From JAJZCD01 sp964570005 (lineage in GTDB: Bacteria > Patescibacteriota > Saccharimonadia > Saccharimonadales > UBA4665), in contig CAZMWE010000003.1 of NCBI GenBank assembly GCA_964570005.1, positions 1-55,215 on the forward strand: a stretch of DNA of 55,215 nucleotides, given 5' to 3'. A program made the position numbers and the translations under genes. The notes under the pieces are model-generated. The model was not told where the DNA came from. It made no database searches and worked only from the letters and a program-made list of their open reading frames with translations. Below, piece after piece: positions 39,606 through 48,451 of this stretch. The stretch's first letter is position 1. Every line of letters starts with the position of its first letter.

Positions 39606-41396
39606 CTAATCGCGTTTAAGCATGACCGTGAAGGCTTCGGCCGGGATATCCACTTTACCGAATCGCTTCATCCGTTTTTTGCCCTTGGCCTGTTTGGCAA
39701 GCACCTTCTTTTTACGCGATACGTCTCCGCCATACAGGCCGGTTGTGACGTCTTTGCGATATGCTGAAATATCTTCGCGGGCGATGAACTTGCCGCCGAT
39801 ACCAGCCTGTAGGCTGACCTGGAAGTTCTGCCGCGGTATAACCTCTTTGAGTTTTTCGACCGTTTCGCGGCCTAGTCTTTGTGCTTCGCTGCGGTGCACC
39901 ATAATGCTTAGCGCGCTCACTATTTCGCCGGCTATGTAAAAATCAAGCCGCACCAGATCTTCAGCGCGATAGTCGGCCAGCTCATAATTGAATGAGCCAT
40001 AGCCGGAAGTAATACTCTTGAGCTGGTCATAGAAATCGGTCAGCAGGTTGGCGAGCGGCGCCTCAAAGGCGACCACAGCCCGTTCTTCCACGTAGCTGAG
40101 GTTGGTTTGCAAGCCACGCTTTGCAGAAATAAGCTGTATGACCGGGCCAATGTACTGTTGCGGCACGATAATTTCGCCCTTGATCCACGGCTCGCGGATT
40201 TCGGCGATTTGCGCTGGATCAGGCAGGTCGGCAGCACTCTTGATGTCCAGATCTTCGCCATTGGTCATCTTAACCTGATAGTCCGTCGACGGGTTCGTAA
40301 CGACCAGCTCGAGGTTGTATTCACGCTCCAGCCGCTCACGGATTATATCCATATGCAGCAGACCGAGGAAACCGACGCGCACACCAAACCCGAGCACCGG
40401 TGAGTTCTCCGGCGCAAACTGCAGCGCGCTGTCACTTAAACTAAGCTTCTCGATGGCATCTTTCAGCTCCTGGTACTGCTCGTTGCTTTCCGGAAAAAAG
40501 CCGGCATACACGAACGGCTGGACGTCTTTGTAGCCGGGGAGCGGCTGCGTAGACGGCCGGGAGACCAGGGTTATCGTGTCACCAACTTTGGCATCGCGCG
40601 TCGTTTTGAGGTTGGTAACTATGTAACCGATTTCGCCAGCCTTCAGACTCTGGCCGGGTGTCATATCCGGCGTCAGCGCGCCGACTTCCAGGCCCAAACC
40701 GTTCGCACTTGTATTCATCATCTTTATCTGCGCATTCTTGTCGATCTGCCCGTCGAACACCCGCACATACAAAATCACGCCACGGTAATCATCGTAGTAG
40801 CTGTCAAAAATAAGCGCCCGCGTTTCGTTGTTAAAGAGCTGTTCAGCAGCAGGTTTTGGCGATGGTACGTCTGTTAGTATACGCTCTAGGACATTTTCTA
40901 CGCCCACTCCGGTTTTGGCGCTTATCTGAAGAATATCGTCAAATCTGCAACCGAGCAGACTCACGATTTCAGCACCCACACGCTCCACGTCTGCCGCCGG
41001 TAGGTCGATTTTGTTCATGACGGGTATGATGGTCAGGTCGGCGTTCAACGCCAGATAGACATTGGCGAGCGTCTGTGCCTGGATGCCCTGTGATGCATCT
41101 ACAACAAGCAGAGCGCCCTCGCAGGCCTGTAGGCTACGCGATACCTCGTAGCTAAAGTCAACGTGTCCGGGCGTATCAATGAGATTGAGTTCATAATCCT
41201 TGTAGCTCATACGCACGGGTGCCAACTTGATCGTGATACCTTTTTCGCGTTCCAAGTCCATACGGTCCAGCAGCTGGGCCTTCATGTTGCGCTTTTCGAC
41301 TGTGCCGGTCAGCTCCAATAGCCGGTCAGCCAGCGTGCTTTTGCCGTGGTCAATGTGCGCAATAATGCAAAAATTACGGATATGGTCTTGGTTCAT
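39606..41396 (-). CDS. lepA: elongation factor 4 (LepA)
   Basis: LepA is a ribosome-bound translational GTPase. The 596 residues show G1 AHIDHGKSTLADRL, the effector region EREKGITIKL, G3 DTPGHVDF, G4 MNKIDL, domain II, the EF-G-like domains and the LepA-specific C-terminal domain (SGYGSFNYELADYRAEDLVRLD and the basic end KGKKRMKRFG). I chose the ATG at 41396: the frame extends 79 codons further, but TATAAT (41406-41411) ends 9 nt before this ATG and LepA proteins begin here. Confidence 0.97.
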   Translation of the reverse strand: MNQDHIRNFCIIAHIDHGKSTLADRLLELTGTVEKRNMKAQLLDRMDLEREKGITIKLAPVRMSYKDYELNLIDTPGHVDFSYEVSRSLQACEGALLVVDASQGIQAQTLANVYLALNADLTIIPVMNKIDLPAADVERVGAEIVSLLGCRFDDILQISAKTGVGVENVLERILTDVPSPKPAAEQLFNNETRALIFDSYYDDYRGVILYVRVFDGQIDKNAQIKMMNTSANGLGLEVGALTPDMTPGQSLKAGEIGYIVTNLKTTRDAKVGDTITLVSRPSTQPLPGYKDVQPFVYAGFFPESNEQYQELKDAIEKLSLSDSALQFAPENSPVLGFGVRVGFLGLLHMDIIRERLEREYNLELVVTNPSTDYQVKMTNGEDLDIKSAADLPDPAQIAEIREPWIKGEIIVPQQYIGPVIQLISAKRGLQTNLSYVEERAVVAFEAPLANLLTDFYDQLKSITSGYGSFNYELADYRAEDLVRLDFYIAGEIVSALSIMVHRSEAQRLGRETVEKLKEVIPRQNFQVSLQAGIGGKFIAREDISAYRKDVTTGLYGGDVSRKKKVLAKQAKGKKRMKRFGKVDIPAEAFTVMLKRD

Positions 41397-41433
41397 CAGG
41401 CCCTTATTATAACAGAGGTAGGTATAAAACCGA

Positions 41434-41727
41434 TCAGGGGCGAGTAGAGGTGGAGCGTTTGGTGATAACGTAATCGTGCTGCAAGGTAAGTAGTTGTCCG
41501 ACCGCTCCCTGCAACTGGAACTGTTCCGCGCTCGTTTCCGGCAGCGCGGCAGCGATTTGTTCCAGGCAGGCGGCCAGCGTCGCGAAATAGTCACCTGAAG
41601 CGACGAGCGCCCGGAGGTGCATATTTTCGGCATCAGCCGGGACGTCGTGCAGCAAACGGCCGAACACGCCCAAACCGTCAGTTGTGATCACATCGTTGGG
41701 GCCAATCATATACATGGCGCTCTTCAT
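41434..41727 (-). CDS. 97-aa hypothetical protein coupled to radC
   Basis: A small soluble protein (MKSAMYMIGPNDVITTDG...) with a helical middle (AALVASGDYFATLAACLEQIAAAL-like region). The start overlaps the radC stop by four bases (ATGA), so it is translated from the radC transcript. No family recognised. The C-terminus is basic and Ser/Thr-rich. Confidence 0.6.
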   Translation of the reverse strand: MKSAMYMIGPNDVITTDGLGVFGRLLHDVPADAENMHLRALVASGDYFATLAACLEQIAAALPETSAEQFQLQGAVGQLLTLQHDYVITKRSTSTRP

Positions 41728-42458
41728 ATAAACTCCAGTATACTCCGGTGTCCATCGGCCGCAATGATGAGATGGTCGAGCAAGTCGATGCCCAGAATTT
41801 TGCCGGCAGCGATCAACTGCCGTGTTACTTCCACGTCGGCCTCACTGGGCTCCAGACTGCCGGACGGGTGGTTATGCGCAATTATCACCGCCGCCGCGCC
41901 GTATTCGACAGCCGGATGGAAAACTTCGCGTGGATGCACAATATTGGATGTCAAACTGCCGATGGAGATGGTTTCGTCGTGAATAACCTGATGGCGGCTA
42001 CTCAAATACAGGCCGCGCAACTGTTCCTTGCCATTCAGATTCATCTCACGGAAATACTGATACGCCTGGCGTGGTGTACGTACTTCGACCGGCTGGCCGC
42101 TGCGGCGGGTGGCGTAGGCCCTGCGGCCCAGCTCAAAGGCGGCAACCAGTTGACAGGCTTTGGTGATCGGGATATCGAGCGTACCGGCAAGTTCGGCAGG
42201 CTTGGCGTTGCCGTACACGGCACGTTCGCCGTATTCCTGCAAGGTACGCCGTGCCATGGCAAGCACATCCTCCCGACGCGTCCCCACGCCCCACAGTACG
42301 GCCAGTAGTTCGGCCTGTGTTAGGCTCTGGGCACCGGCAGCCAGTAGCTTTTCACGAGGCCGTTCATCAAGGGGCCAATCTCTGATCCGGTATTCGTCCC
42401 CATGAAACGTACGATCAGTATCGGTAATACGGTAAGGCTGGGGCAGCGTGACAGACAT
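41724..42458 (-). CDS. radC: RadC-family JAB1/MPN protein
   Basis: The 244 residues carry an N-terminal helix-hairpin-helix-like UPF0758 domain (RPREKLLAAGAQSLTQAELLAVLWGVGT) and a C-terminal JAMM metalloprotease-like domain with HNHPSGSLEPSEAD, all metal ligands present. Despite the historic name, a role in DNA repair is not established. TAATAT (42467-42472) ends 8 nt before the ATG at 42458. Coupled with a 97-aa downstream gene. Confidence 0.92.
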   Translation of the reverse strand: MSVTLPQPYRITDTDRTFHGDEYRIRDWPLDERPREKLLAAGAQSLTQAELLAVLWGVGTRREDVLAMARRTLQEYGERAVYGNAKPAELAGTLDIPITKACQLVAAFELGRRAYATRRSGQPVEVRTPRQAYQYFREMNLNGKEQLRGLYLSSRHQVIHDETISIGSLTSNIVHPREVFHPAVEYGAAAVIIAHNHPSGSLEPSEADVEVTRQLIAAGKILGIDLLDHLIIAADGHRSILEFI

Positions 42459-42481
42459 ATACACGTATATTAAAGCACTTG

Positions 42482-42497
42482 GGCATTGAAAAATGCC
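42482..42497. terminator. hairpin GGCATT-gaaa-AATGCC downstream of murJ
   Basis: A 6-bp stem with a GAAA/TTTC loop sits between the murJ stop and the radC promoter. Its T-run is weak on the minus strand, so it is only terminator-like. Confidence 0.4.
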
Positions 42498-42525
42498 ACC
42501 TTTTCTACAGAAAGCTTAAGTAACA

Positions 42526-44145
42526 CTAATACTCAACTTTAACGGGCCGGTAAACCACGCGGCGTACCCACCGCCAGAAAGGCTGAGCCTCCACAAGGCC
42601 GAACAGGCTGGAGACCAGCAGGTGTACCGTGAGGGTTATGCCGGCCAATATGCACACCTTAGTCCCCAAAGTAATAATACCGCGGTCCGTTGCGTTAAGC
42701 GGTACAAATCCGACAGTGATATAGCCCGCCATCAGGCTAAAGCCCGTCACCGATACCGTGCGAAATACCCCGCTCCAGAAAGTGGCGTCAAATAATTTAC
42801 GGTCGCGCCATACCATAACCGCGCCGAGTACAAACACCTCCGCAGCGGCCGCCACGGACTGGGCCACTGCCAGACCCTGCAGACCGTAATTCTCCTTGCT
42901 GCCAAGCCAGACGGCCAGCACGATATTAAGTGATATGGTGAAGACGGAGACATACAGCGGCGTACGTGTATCCTTCTGAGCATAAAACCAGCGTGACATA
43001 AGCGTATATAGCGTATTGAATAGTATTGCGACTGTCATAAACCCGAATACCAGCGCAATGTCACCGCTGTCACGGGTGAAGATGAGGCGCGCCAGATAAC
43101 CTCGACCGAAGAAACATATCACCACGACTGGAAGCGCAATCCAGATTATAAGTCGCAAATACCGCAAAAAATCCTCGCGGAACAGATCAGGCTGGCCATT
43201 GCTTAAACGATTGTTCAGGCGCGGAAACACGGCCGTGGAAATAGCCGTTCCGATGAGCATCACCGGCGCGGTCATGAGTGTATAGGCATTGCTATAGTAT
43301 GTTATCGAGCCAGTGGCAAGTTTTGATGCCACGTTGATTTCCACAATCGATTCCACCTGGTCGATACCCTGGTCAAGGCTACGCGGCGGCAGGTTGCGCA
43401 GCACCGAGCGGAAATCGGCACGACGCCATAAAATCCCAGGCCGCCATTTCATGCCGGTCCCGTACACACCGCACAGCACTATCAGCAGTTGCAATATCGC
43501 ACCCACCAGAGCCCCCAGCCCCAGTCCAGTAATCCCCATATGGCCAGGACCCCCGGCGTTGCCCCCGCGCATACTGAACACCAGCGCCGCCACGATAATG
43601 CTGCCGTTATAAAACAGGGGAGCGGTAGCGTAAAAGAAGAACCGGCCAAGCTGTTGCTGCGTCGCCGCCAGTATACCCGAAACCGTGAAAATGAGTGGAT
43701 TCAAGCTAAGAAAACGCATGATGGCAACGGCATCGTGCAGCTGCTGGGGATGCAGATCCGGCGCGACAATGTAGCGCAGGATCGGCTCAGCAAATACAAA
43801 AATAACCACCGAGACGACCAGCATGATCAAGCTCAGAAAATTCAGCAGGCTGCTGACAAGCTCCCACATCCCTTTGCGGTCACCACGCGCCAGCCGGTCG
43901 GCCAGCACCGGCATAAATGCCACCCCCAGCGCACCCGCCGAAATCGTGTAAAAGAAAAAATCGGGTACGGTAAAAGCCGCAAAGTAGCTGTCCGTGCTAT
44001 GCGGACCCACGGCCAGAAAGTTGGCATTCACCAACTTGGTACGCAAAAACCCCAGGATCTGCGCGATCAGCTGGCTGCCGATAAGCAGCGCGGCTACGCC
44101 GCCAAGCGAGATATGTTTGCGGGTGCGGGGAAGCTTCATGTTCAT
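42526..44145 (-). CDS. murJ: lipid II flippase MurJ (MviN)
   Basis: MurJ moves the peptidoglycan precursor lipid II across the membrane. The 539 residues have about 13-14 hydrophobic helices and MOP-superfamily features: LIGSQLIAQILGFLRTKLVNANFLA, SAGALGVAFMPVLADRLARGDRKG, PRSLDQGIDQVESIVEINVAS and SRWFYAQKDTRTPLYVS. Two ATG codons lie six bases apart at the start and either is possible. Its presence shows that the organism makes peptidoglycan. Confidence 0.93.
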   Translation of the reverse strand: MNMKLPRTRKHISLGGVAALLIGSQLIAQILGFLRTKLVNANFLAVGPHSTDSYFAAFTVPDFFFYTISAGALGVAFMPVLADRLARGDRKGMWELVSSLLNFLSLIMLVVSVVIFVFAEPILRYIVAPDLHPQQLHDAVAIMRFLSLNPLIFTVSGILAATQQQLGRFFFYATAPLFYNGSIIVAALVFSMRGGNAGGPGHMGITGLGLGALVGAILQLLIVLCGVYGTGMKWRPGILWRRADFRSVLRNLPPRSLDQGIDQVESIVEINVASKLATGSITYYSNAYTLMTAPVMLIGTAISTAVFPRLNNRLSNGQPDLFREDFLRYLRLIIWIALPVVVICFFGRGYLARLIFTRDSGDIALVFGFMTVAILFNTLYTLMSRWFYAQKDTRTPLYVSVFTISLNIVLAVWLGSKENYGLQGLAVAQSVAAAAEVFVLGAVMVWRDRKLFDATFWSGVFRTVSVTGFSLMAGYITVGFVPLNATDRGIITLGTKVCILAGITLTVHLLVSSLFGLVEAQPFWRWVRRVVYRPVKVEY

Positions 44146-44241
44146 AATAAAAATGACTGCATTTAAGTATAGGCGTTCGGAGCGTTCCAGAACAGGGAAA
44201 CACGGAATTTCATGAAACCGCCAGGAGCCTTCAGGTGCATA

Positions 44242-46875
44242 TCAGTGCAGACTGATAACGCCGGAGTCTATAGCTTTGGCTATTTTTTCGGCGGTGGGAC
44301 CGGTCTGGGTAGCAGTCGGCGCCTTCTTTTTGCGTTTGCGGGTACGTTTGCGCCTAGCTGGCAGCGCCACCGGCTCCGGTGCATCGGCAGCAGGAGCAGG
44401 CTGCTCTATCGGGCCGAGTACCGCCTGCGACAGCACAGCAGCCGTCGATTGCGGCGGCTTGGGGGCAGGTAGCACCACCGGAGCCGCAGGAGTAGTAGCG
44501 GTGGTCGGGGTGTGCTCAGGCTTCGGCGCAGAACTTTCAGGCTTTGGTTTAGCTGCTTTAGTCTCGACTGACTTGGACGTGTTGTTACCCATCAGATACC
44601 GCTCGCTCACATAGCGCTCCACCGACTCACGGCTCTGGGCATATTGCGAACGGGAATGAGCGATGATTTGCGGACTGTAATCGGTACCGAACGGCGGCAG
44701 GTTGAGGCTAATGGCACTGAACGCCGGCACCTTTTCCCCGCCAATGATCATGCTAATAGCAAAGTGGCGGTTGTTCATGTGCACCAGGTCGTGCTCCTCG
44801 AACTTGGGTTCAAAGTATTTGAGCATACCGCGCGCATCGTCAGCGCTGGTACGAAAGCTGATGATACTACCCACGTTACCAAATACCGCATCCTTGACCT
44901 CTTGCATCATCTGTGCGGTGTACTGGTTGGCTACGGTTAGGCTCAGGCCGTACTTACGGGCCTCAGAAAGAATCGTCGCGAAACTGTCGGTAGCAAAGTT
45001 CTGGAACTCGTCCACATACAGGTAGAACGGCGTACGTTGCTCTCCGGCAATATCGGCACGGCTCATGGCAGCCATCTGTACTTTGGTAACCAGCAGCGCA
45101 CCGAGCAATGCGGCGTTGTCTTCACCCACCAGTCCGCGGCTTAAGTTCACGATCAGGATCTTATGCTCGTCCATGATTTGCCGGACATTAAAGCTGCTTT
45201 TAGGCTGCCCGATAATGTTACGCACCAGCGGGTTTGCCGTAAAAGCACCCACCTTGTTGAGGATTGGTGCTACGGCTTCGGTCATAAACTTGTCGTTCCA
45301 GCTGGCAAATTCGATAGTCCAGAAGTTACGCACCACCGGGTCAACGACATATCTCAGCACCTCGTTCCGGAACTTCTTTTCGGTCAAGATACGAGTAATG
45401 TCAAGCATAGTTGCGTCCGGGTAATCGAGCAACGCCAAAATGCTGTAGCGCAGAATGTACTCCAGCCGCGGCCCCCAGCTGTTTTCGAAAATCCGCTTAA
45501 TGACGCCTATCAGCTCAGAGCAAGTATGCGTTTTGAGCTTAGAGTCATAGACCTCCAACGGGTTAAAGCCCATCGGGAAATCGGTGTCAGCCGGGTTGAA
45601 ATAGACCACGTCGGCGGCACGTTCTGGCGGGATACGTTTTAGTACGTTCAGCGCGTAATCGCCGTGCGGATCGATAACCGCAAAGCCATACGGGCTGTAG
45701 ATGTCACTTATACTTAGTAGCTCCAACATGCCAGATTTACCAGCACCGGTTTGCCCAATGATGTACAGATGCCGCCCGCGGTCACTACGCGGCAAGCCGA
45801 ACATGGTGTTGTGCCCACGAAAGTTAGTGGCAGCAATCGGACTGAGTTCTTCGCCGGTGAGCGGTGTGATCACCGGCAAGTTGGCCGGCGGTTCGGCCGT
45901 CTGCGTAGTCGCCCACAGGATGTAGGGCGTTTCCACGTTAGTGTGCGGCAAGTGGTACAACGTAGCGACCTCTTCAATGTTGCACATGAAGCCATTGCGG
46001 TTGAATTCACGGCTCCGGTAGTACGCGACCAGAAACGGGTCATTGACCACCCGTTTGGCATCAAAACCGTTCAAGTAGGTGCTGTTGAACTGCTTGTAGC
46101 TGGCAATGATGCTCTGCATCTGCAGCTTAGCCTGCTGTTCATGGACGTTGCCGCGGTAGACGATGCGCAGCTGGGTCTCAAACGCCAGTTTCTGCACCTT
46201 TTCCTCGGCGGCGCTGGCCCGTGTGGTGTCATAATCACTGAGCTTTACGGACTCGTTAGTAACCTCCGGAGGCTTCCAGAGCATGCTCATAAACCCGGTA
46301 GTACGTTTGCCGCCCCCACCCTTTATGCCGGCGACGTACCGCTCACTGCTGCGATGCCAGTTGCTGGCCGCCGGACGGATGAGCAACTGCAGCCATGCTT
46401 CCTCATCTTCGGTAAATTTAGCGAGCGTAGCCGTGATGGCCGCCAGGGGGTCAACCTCGAAACTTTGGAACGTCTTTATGGGCAATGCATTGTGCGCGAC
46501 AAACTTTAGTTCGGTCACCAGCTGAGTCTGGAAGTTCTGCGCCGGATCGTATAGCGCGTAATCATCCACTTCACTGATATGCACTGTAGGATACTGGGCG
46601 TAAATTTGTTCTTCGACATAGCTCTTCAGATAATTCGGCACCCACACATAAAAACCGATGCGCTTTTTTAGCACTGCGATCTCAAAACTCAAGCGTTCCC
46701 GCTTAGCACTGGCGAATAGCCCCGGTAGCGGTATGGTAAGCAACCCGTGCAGAGATGCGAACATCTGCTCGGCTGCCAGTTCTTTCTTATCGTTGGTGCG
46801 CGGAACCTGCAAAAGTAACACCACGCCGCTGTCATCGTGGTCTGCCTCTTGGGAAGTATTGCGTCTTATTGCCAT
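44242..46875 (-). CDS. HerA/VirB4/TraG-like membrane-associated ATPase
   Basis: The 877 residues have an N-terminal alpha/beta region (about 1-350) like those in CPR type IV secretion-type ATPases, then a P-loop motor: Walker A IIGQTGAGKSG (374-381), FAVIDPHGDYALNVL, Walker B-like FYLYVDEFQNFATDSFATILSEARK, and the arginine-bearing QYTAQMMQEVKDAVFGNVGS. The last 130 residues are low-complexity: Pro/Ala/Lys-rich then a highly basic RKRTRKRKKK patch. Likely role: DNA or protein translocation, possibly with conjugation-type transfer. No other secretion gene lies nearby. Confidence 0.8.
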   Translation of the reverse strand: MAIRRNTSQEADHDDSGVVLLLQVPRTNDKKELAAEQMFASLHGLLTIPLPGLFASAKRERLSFEIAVLKKRIGFYVWVPNYLKSYVEEQIYAQYPTVHISEVDDYALYDPAQNFQTQLVTELKFVAHNALPIKTFQSFEVDPLAAITATLAKFTEDEEAWLQLLIRPAASNWHRSSERYVAGIKGGGGKRTTGFMSMLWKPPEVTNESVKLSDYDTTRASAAEEKVQKLAFETQLRIVYRGNVHEQQAKLQMQSIIASYKQFNSTYLNGFDAKRVVNDPFLVAYYRSREFNRNGFMCNIEEVATLYHLPHTNVETPYILWATTQTAEPPANLPVITPLTGEELSPIAATNFRGHNTMFGLPRSDRGRHLYIIGQTGAGKSGMLELLSISDIYSPYGFAVIDPHGDYALNVLKRIPPERAADVVYFNPADTDFPMGFNPLEVYDSKLKTHTCSELIGVIKRIFENSWGPRLEYILRYSILALLDYPDATMLDITRILTEKKFRNEVLRYVVDPVVRNFWTIEFASWNDKFMTEAVAPILNKVGAFTANPLVRNIIGQPKSSFNVRQIMDEHKILIVNLSRGLVGEDNAALLGALLVTKVQMAAMSRADIAGEQRTPFYLYVDEFQNFATDSFATILSEARKYGLSLTVANQYTAQMMQEVKDAVFGNVGSIISFRTSADDARGMLKYFEPKFEEHDLVHMNNRHFAISMIIGGEKVPAFSAISLNLPPFGTDYSPQIIAHSRSQYAQSRESVERYVSERYLMGNNTSKSVETKAAKPKPESSAPKPEHTPTTATTPAAPVVLPAPKPPQSTAAVLSQAVLGPIEQPAPAADAPEPVALPARRKRTRKRKKKAPTATQTGPTAEKIAKAIDSGVISLH

Positions 46876-47821
46876 ACCTAGACACCACTACAATGTGGTT
46901 ATCTTTTATTCTCTCATTTTTAGGCAGGTAAATACAGCGACGCCAGCCAATCAAATTCGAAGAAATCATGCTGATTACTAACAATAAGCAAAATGTAAGT
47001 TTGCTTACAGTTTTAGGCCGTAACACGGTATACGCTAGAGCGCAGCGCCTCAGTCGAGCGCCCATATGGGCAGTTCCTGGACGAGCGCACCTTAACAGAC
47101 GTGATGATTGCAAAAGACTTACACAGCCTTGCCTCGACATATCGCAATTGCGTACAACTTGTGCCATAAGTATGTATTCAATTGTGATATGTCGACAGGA
47201 ACATTGTTCCTGGTGAGGATAGCTTCAAGGCTTATTGGCTATGACACCCCTAGGAACCCAAAAGCAGGACGAGCTGACAGGTTTTTCAGCGACAGCTCCA
47301 TGTCTGTCGTGACACGCCGCGTTATCAGCTTGACTCTAAACTCGGCGAAGTCGTTTTACTCACACGAGGGGGGAGTGAGTAGGCTTCGTCGGATTGGCGA
47401 GCGTTGTACCAAGACCGACCGTAACGGTTTGGGGGGATTGGTGCCGGTTCAGGCATGTTGTACTGTGCTCGGATCGAGGAGATATGCCTGGGGACTTTGT
47501 GTTACCCTCCCGCCAAGGCATCTTCTGACGCTCGCCGATAAGCTTTATGTAAAAGGACACACCTTGCCCCGTGTCCGGCTGGCCTGAGTGACACGCGCTG
47601 CCCACGATGCCCCGCTACTGCTGCGGTGTACCTCGTGGGCCACGTGTTCACTCAGGCCAGTGCTACCGGGATGATGATCTTTGCGATCGAGACTTGAGTG
47701 ACGGAATTTTCCGTTAACCCTCTCGCAAAAAGCAGCAATCATCACGTCGTTCCCACTAAGCGCACAACACCTAGAGCCAGGTTGCGGGTTTAGCAGGAAC
47801 GATTAAGCCAGCCTGTAGCCC
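46876..47821. ncRNA. gene-free region rich in nested inverted repeats: candidate large structured RNA
   Basis: No frame here has a ribosome site, a leaderless promoter or a recognisable protein. In contrast, 47134-47743 packs strong pairings: 17-nt arms 47134-47150/47179-47195 (one G-T), CAGGAAC/GTTCCTG at 47196-47212, CGACAG/CTGTCG at 47290-47309, CGAAG+ACTCAC/GTGAGT+CTTCG at 47346-47388, long-range GGCGAGCG 47396-47403/CGCTCGCC 47529-47536 enclosing CAGGCAT/ATGCCTG, GGACAC/GTGTCC at 47555-47576, a 13+4+8-bp hairpin at 47579-47660, and GATGAT...ATCATC at 47670-47743. The strand is undecided. A possible plus-strand promoter is TTACAG-18-TATACG (-10 at 47029-47034). Confidence 0.5.
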
Positions 47822-48442
47822 TTACTCGGGATAAAAGAACTGCGGGTTTGCCAGCAACAGTTCCCATATTTCGTCATAGTACAGGAACGCGCCAGAATGT
47901 ACTTTGGCTTTTTCACGGTGTTTTTGCAGCGTTGACCGCCATTGCTCCATGGTAATCTTGTTTCTCTGGTAAAAATGCCCATTTTCGACATAGTCGTACA
48001 GTAAGACGAGTACTTTATCCATGGACTTCACAAACCGTGCCTCGTCAGAACCCTGTCGTTCGTAGGCTTCCACTGTTTTCGTAATCCACGGCAACGCTTT
48101 GTAATCTTTCGCGAGACGTCGCAGGGCTGACTTTTCACGAGACTCCTTGGTTGCAAGTTTTATCTCCGACGCGAAATTCGAGGTATCGCCCGCGTAGACT
48201 TCAATAACATCATGCACAGTTGCAAACTGACATACTTTGCCGATGTCCAGTTTAGGGTCAATCTGTGGAGCGAGTGCACAGGCAAATAACGCTATCGACC
48301 ACGAATGTTCAGCGTCATTCTCATGCCTGCCGCCAGCGAAGCTCAGCTCGCCATGACGTTCAATCTGGTAAAACGGAAATATCAACTCTTGAACTAAGCG
48401 CTGGAGCTCTCGCACGGTTGGCCGGGGTGCAGCCATTGCCAT
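47822..48442 (-). CDS. HD-domain phosphohydrolase (YfbR-like), copy 1
   Basis: The 206 residues show HD-superfamily metal ligands: RHENDAEHSWSIALFACAL (His), FATVHDVIEVYAGDT (the HD pair) and a later Asp in KSMDKVLVLLYDY. This resembles 5'-deoxynucleotidase YfbR and related enzymes that act on nucleoside monophosphates. It starts 9 nt after the ftsH stop with no promoter of its own, so it is likely the second gene of an ftsH transcript. A paralogue is encoded at 51341-51931. Confidence 0.82.
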   Translation of the reverse strand: MAMAAPRPTVRELQRLVQELIFPFYQIERHGELSFAGGRHENDAEHSWSIALFACALAPQIDPKLDIGKVCQFATVHDVIEVYAGDTSNFASEIKLATKESREKSALRRLAKDYKALPWITKTVEAYERQGSDEARFVKSMDKVLVLLYDYVENGHFYQRNKITMEQWRSTLQKHREKAKVHSGAFLYYDEIWELLLANPQFFYPE

Positions 48443-48451
48443 TATCGCTGT

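Noticed and set aside
47108..47587. 159-codon plus-strand frame in the gene-free region
   Set aside because: It lacks a ribosome site or a leaderless -10, its amino-acid makeup looks random, and it runs through several RNA-like hairpins.
47600..47640. GCCCCGCTACTGCTG string resembling part of a cobalamin riboswitch
   Set aside because: The B12 box and the other conserved segments are absent, and the string lies within a hairpin that explains it.
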